Below, piece by piece: positions 32,331 through 34,783 of a stretch of 34,783 bases of DNA; within the stretch, counting starts at the first letter, position 1; every line of letters begins with the position of its first letter. Position numbers and translations under genes: made by a program. The stretch lies in contig JAEEWG010000029.1 in NCBI GenBank assembly GCA_016287245.1, positions 1 to 34,783 of the forward strand. The letters are read 5' to 3'. The notes under the pieces were generated by a model that had not been told where the DNA came from, made no database searches, and was given only the letters and a program-made list of their open reading frames with translations. Source of the stretch: Clostridia bacterium (GTDB taxonomy: Bacteria; Bacillota; Clostridia; Saccharofermentanales; Saccharofermentanaceae).

Positions 32331-33428
32331 ATGGCCGATTCAATTAAGTGTCCGAACTGCAGCGGTAATCTGATCTTCGATGCTGACCGTCAGCTCATGG
32401 TCTGCGAATACTGTATGAGCAGTTTTACGGCAGAGCAGCTTCAGAATACGATCGTGCCGGAAGCTCCCGAACAAAGTGATGCCGGTGAACGCATCCATGC
32501 GGAGCAGGCCGAAGAGCATATTAAGAAAAGCCTGAAAGATGAGGGTGTGCAGTTTATCTGTAATGCCTGCGGTGCGACTGTTGTTACTGATAAGAATACA
32601 AGTGCGACGTTCTGTGCTTTCTGCGGATCTCCGGCGGTGATCAGCCAGCGGCTCACCGATGAATTCTCCCCGGACTTTATCCTTCCTTTCAAATACGGAA
32701 AAGAAGAGGCGGTCAAGAAGTTCTTCAAGTGGTGCAAGGGCGGACGCTGGACGCCGTTTGACTTTGTCAGTGATAAGAATATTGAAAAACTCACTGGACT
32801 TTATGTACCGTTCTGGCTATATGACGTACGAAGTGATGTGGATGTCATCGGCGAAGGCGTTGAGCAGAAATCGGTCACGATCGGCAGCACGACTACCGTA
32901 ACGACTTCTTACTATCAGGTGAGAAGACGGATGGATTTAAGCTGGAAACATATTCCGCTCGATGGTGCCGAGCGCATCGACGACAAACTCATGGAAGCCA
33001 TCGAACCGTTCGAATTCAAAGCTATGGAGAGATTTGATCCGGCCTATATGCAGGGATTCTTCGCTGAGAGATACGACCTGACCGGAGATGACATGAAGGA
33101 AAGACTCATTTCCCGACTGAAAGAATACATCACGGCAGAGCTTCAGCCGACTTTTAAGACCTACAACAAGGGTGTTACCGTAAAGCAGGATAACACGCTG
33201 ATCTATGAACCGAAGATGTTCTATGCGATGCTTCCGGTCTGGTTTTTGCATTACAAATACAATGGGAAAAACTACGATTTCTGCATGAACGGACAGACCG
33301 GCGAAGTGGCCGGAAAGCCGCCTGTCAGCAGACTTAAGAAGATCATCCTGTTCTTCGTCGTTCTGGCCATTACAGCCGTGCTGACAAGACTTATCGCCGG
33401 AATGTTCATGGGAGGTTTTGTCGGATGA
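32331..33428 (+). CDS. Double zinc-ribbon protein with C-terminal membrane anchor
   Basis: The 365-residue protein has two zinc ribbons, Cys7/10/25/28 (CPNC and CEYC) and Cys77/80/95/98 (CNAC and CAFC). A mixed globular region of about 240 residues follows (FILPFKYGKEEAVKKFFKWCKG, LTGLYVPFWLYDVRSD, YEPKMFYAMLPVWFLHYKYNGKNY), then one C-terminal span (about 338-362). This layout is that of TFIIB-type zinc-ribbon proteins common in Firmicutes, often encoded beside a TPM-domain protein, as here: the next gene overlaps by four bases. The coupling suggests they work together at the membrane. Function unknown; not closely related to the three zinc-ribbon genes at 10110-12775 beyond the ribbon. Confidence 0.85.
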   Translation: MADSIKCPNCSGNLIFDADRQLMVCEYCMSSFTAEQLQNTIVPEAPEQSDAGERIHAEQAEEHIKKSLKDEGVQFICNACGATVVTDKNTSATFCAFCGSPAVISQRLTDEFSPDFILPFKYGKEEAVKKFFKWCKGGRWTPFDFVSDKNIEKLTGLYVPFWLYDVRSDVDVIGEGVEQKSVTIGSTTTVTTSYYQVRRRMDLSWKHIPLDGAERIDDKLMEAIEPFEFKAMERFDPAYMQGFFAERYDLTGDDMKERLISRLKEYITAELQPTFKTYNKGVTVKQDNTLIYEPKMFYAMLPVWFLHYKYNGKNYDFCMNGQTGEVAGKPPVSRLKKIILFFVVLAITAVLTRLIAGMFMGGFVG

Positions 33429-34291
33429 GCAAAAAGAATAATAATCAGACAAATACCTCTTCTGTAAAAGAAGATCTTTCCCATGTAAAGAAGAGCATAT
33501 GGGGCGAGATGAATGCCGTTTCCGGTATCGTTCTGCTCGTTATGGTGGCGATCGTCGTATTTTCCATTGCTGCCTTTATCTTCATGAACACCCGCCCGCC
33601 GAAGAAGGTGGAGATCATTGACGATGCGGAGATCTTCTCGGATCTTGAACTGGATATGCTGGAAGATCTGGCGAAGGATCTGAAAAAGGAACACGATATC
33701 AACGTTGTCGTAGCGACCACAAGAGATAATCCGTATGGCCTTACGGACAGCGACTGCAAAAAGCATGCGGCATCGATCTATAAATCCAACTGCATCCATA
33801 CGAGCATGCAGGACAACTCCGGTTTCTGCATCTATATCGATCTGACACAGGATGTTCCGGGCGGCCGTTTCTTCTGGCTCTATACCTATGGCACGGCGTT
33901 CTTTACCGTAGATAACGAAGAGTGTAATACTCTCTTTACGAGATACAAGAAAGACCTTCAGAATGAGAATTATTTCGATGCGATCTCCAGTATCCTGGAA
34001 GACCTCGACGAATATGACTTCCATTCCACGGGACTTGTGGTTACCTATGGCGCATGCATCATCATTCCGCTGATCATCGCGGGACTGGTCACTCTCTTTT
34101 GTGTCGCAAACAAGAAACTCGATCCGAAACCGAATTCTTCAGAGTATATCGACAGGGAACAGAGTAAGACGCTCGAAAAGTCGGATAACTTTATTCGAAA
34201 GACCGTCAGCGTTTACCACACCAGCTCCAGCTCCGGCGGCGGAGGTGGCGGCGGAGGCGGCCACAGCGGAGGCGGCGGAGGTCGCTTCTGA
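33425..34291 (+). CDS. TPM-domain membrane protein with glycine-rich tail
   Basis: The 288-residue protein has a first span (about 33-55), a TPM (Psb32/MOLO1) domain (about 60-200) beginning VEIIDDAEIFSDLELDMLEDL and including INVVVATTRD, a second span (about 203-226), a cytoplasmic segment and a C-terminal glycine tail (268-288) like YgcG-type proteins. Family members have been linked to phosphatase activity or membrane protein quality control; a precise role is not known. The start overlaps the stop of the zinc-ribbon gene (ATGA). A terminator follows. Confidence 0.88.
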   Translation: MSKKNNNQTNTSSVKEDLSHVKKSIWGEMNAVSGIVLLVMVAIVVFSIAAFIFMNTRPPKKVEIIDDAEIFSDLELDMLEDLAKDLKKEHDINVVVATTRDNPYGLTDSDCKKHAASIYKSNCIHTSMQDNSGFCIYIDLTQDVPGGRFFWLYTYGTAFFTVDNEECNTLFTRYKKDLQNENYFDAISSILEDLDEYDFHSTGLVVTYGACIIIPLIIAGLVTLFCVANKKLDPKPNSSEYIDREQSKTLEKSDNFIRKTVSVYHTSSSSGGGGGGGGGHSGGGGGRF

Positions 34292-34310
34292 TCCATACTT
34301 CAGCTATACG

Positions 34311-34337
34311 AAGCCCCTTGCAAAAGGGGCTTTATAT
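34311..34337 (+). terminator. Terminator of the zinc-ribbon/TPM operon
   Basis: The perfect 9-bp stem AAGCCCCTT (34311-34319) / AAGGGGCTT (34324-34332) is followed by a weak T/A tail. Confidence 0.8.
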
Positions 34338-34480
34338 ATACGCGCGTACGCATTATTTTTCATTAAAGAAAACGGGCGTACGATCGGCCATTATGCGTCG
34401 GCATGATGCCCTGCCGAAAAGGCGTGTTTCGATACTTGAAAAAAGTGTTCTGAAAATTCGAAAAAATCTCAAAAATGTGC

Positions 34481-34509
34481 TTGACATGGTATGGGTCTGG
34501 TGATAATAT
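34481..34509 (+). promoter_or_regulatory. rrn operon promoter
   Basis: A perfect TTGACA (34481-34486) is 17 bases from TAATAT (34504-34509), upstream of a leader of about 150 bases. The leader includes the hairpin AGAGCC-AAAA-GGCTCT (34635-34650). No gene is seen from 34292 to 34657 apart from the terminator and this promoter. Confidence 0.8.
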
Positions 34510-34657
34510 AATCAAGCGCTTCGCGGAAGCGGGGTGCCACGGACCTTGAAAATTGAATAGAAGAGCAGAAAGTAATTACTACTTTTATACGAGCCAATAG
34601 TTCAATTCATAGAGTTGAAAACAAAAGTAAACAAAGAGCCAAAAGGCTCTCAAAAGT

Positions 34658-34783
<126 letters not shown>

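Overview
The window comes from a Clostridia-type (Gram-positive, low to mid GC) chromosome. The evidence is strong AGGAGG ribosome binding sites, lipobox lipoproteins, an agr quorum-sensing locus, a pyruvate phosphate dikinase, an ECF transporter S component next to type III pantothenate kinase, and a 16S rRNA gene that begins at the right edge. The exact family cannot be fixed from the sequence alone.

Layout. 1-842: 3' end of ppdK and a terminator. 1044-1934: a lipoprotein whose exported part is recognisably derived from elongation factor Tu (degenerate G domain joined to domain III, domain II absent). 2089-2937: an unknown membrane protein with a probable frameshifted 5' end. 2979-9833 (minus strand): a ribosomally made, modified peptide (RiPP) operon with a BtrH-like protein, a 40-residue precursor, an ABC ATPase and FtsX-type permease, a radical SAM/SPASM enzyme and a membrane HExxH protease. 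10110-12775: three tandem paralogues, each with a zinc ribbon, one membrane span and an extracytoplasmic domain, followed by a HAD hydrolase (12813-13466). 13625-16170: agrB, agrA and agrC. 16246-16730: about 480 bases without a convincing gene, preceded by an AgrA-type promoter and rich in hairpins. 16831-18985: four tandem genes for secreted 149-residue proteins. 19130-21307: a large lipoprotein with a solute-binding domain. 21426-21575: agrD, 5.2 kb away from agrB. 21947-22555: a LURP-one/Tubby-like gene interrupted by an amber codon. 22633-25234: an NSS transporter and an MprF-N-like membrane protein. 25286-27919 (minus): a second large lipoprotein. 28212-29757: ECF S component and coaX. 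29956-31590: an acyl-CoA synthetase. 31625-32188 (minus): a PAP2 phosphatase. 32331-34291: a zinc-ribbon protein and a TPM-domain protein. 34481 to the end: rrn promoter, leader and start of 16S rRNA.

The most coherent system is the split agr regulon. Direct repeats of a nine-base element close to AATTTCACC, 21 bp apart, lie upstream of agrB, of the gene-free structured region, of the first secreted-protein gene and of agrD. Single elements precede two more of the secreted-protein genes. In all six cases the last repeat starts exactly 38 bp before a -10-like hexamer, five of which are TACGAT or TATGAT. This suggests one AgrA regulon controlling its own exporter, the peptide signal, a possible RNAIII-like RNA and a diversifying family of exoproteins. 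The EF-Tu-derived lipoprotein and the compact RiPP operon, whose core may be as short as SLLLCCWK, are the other two most unusual items.
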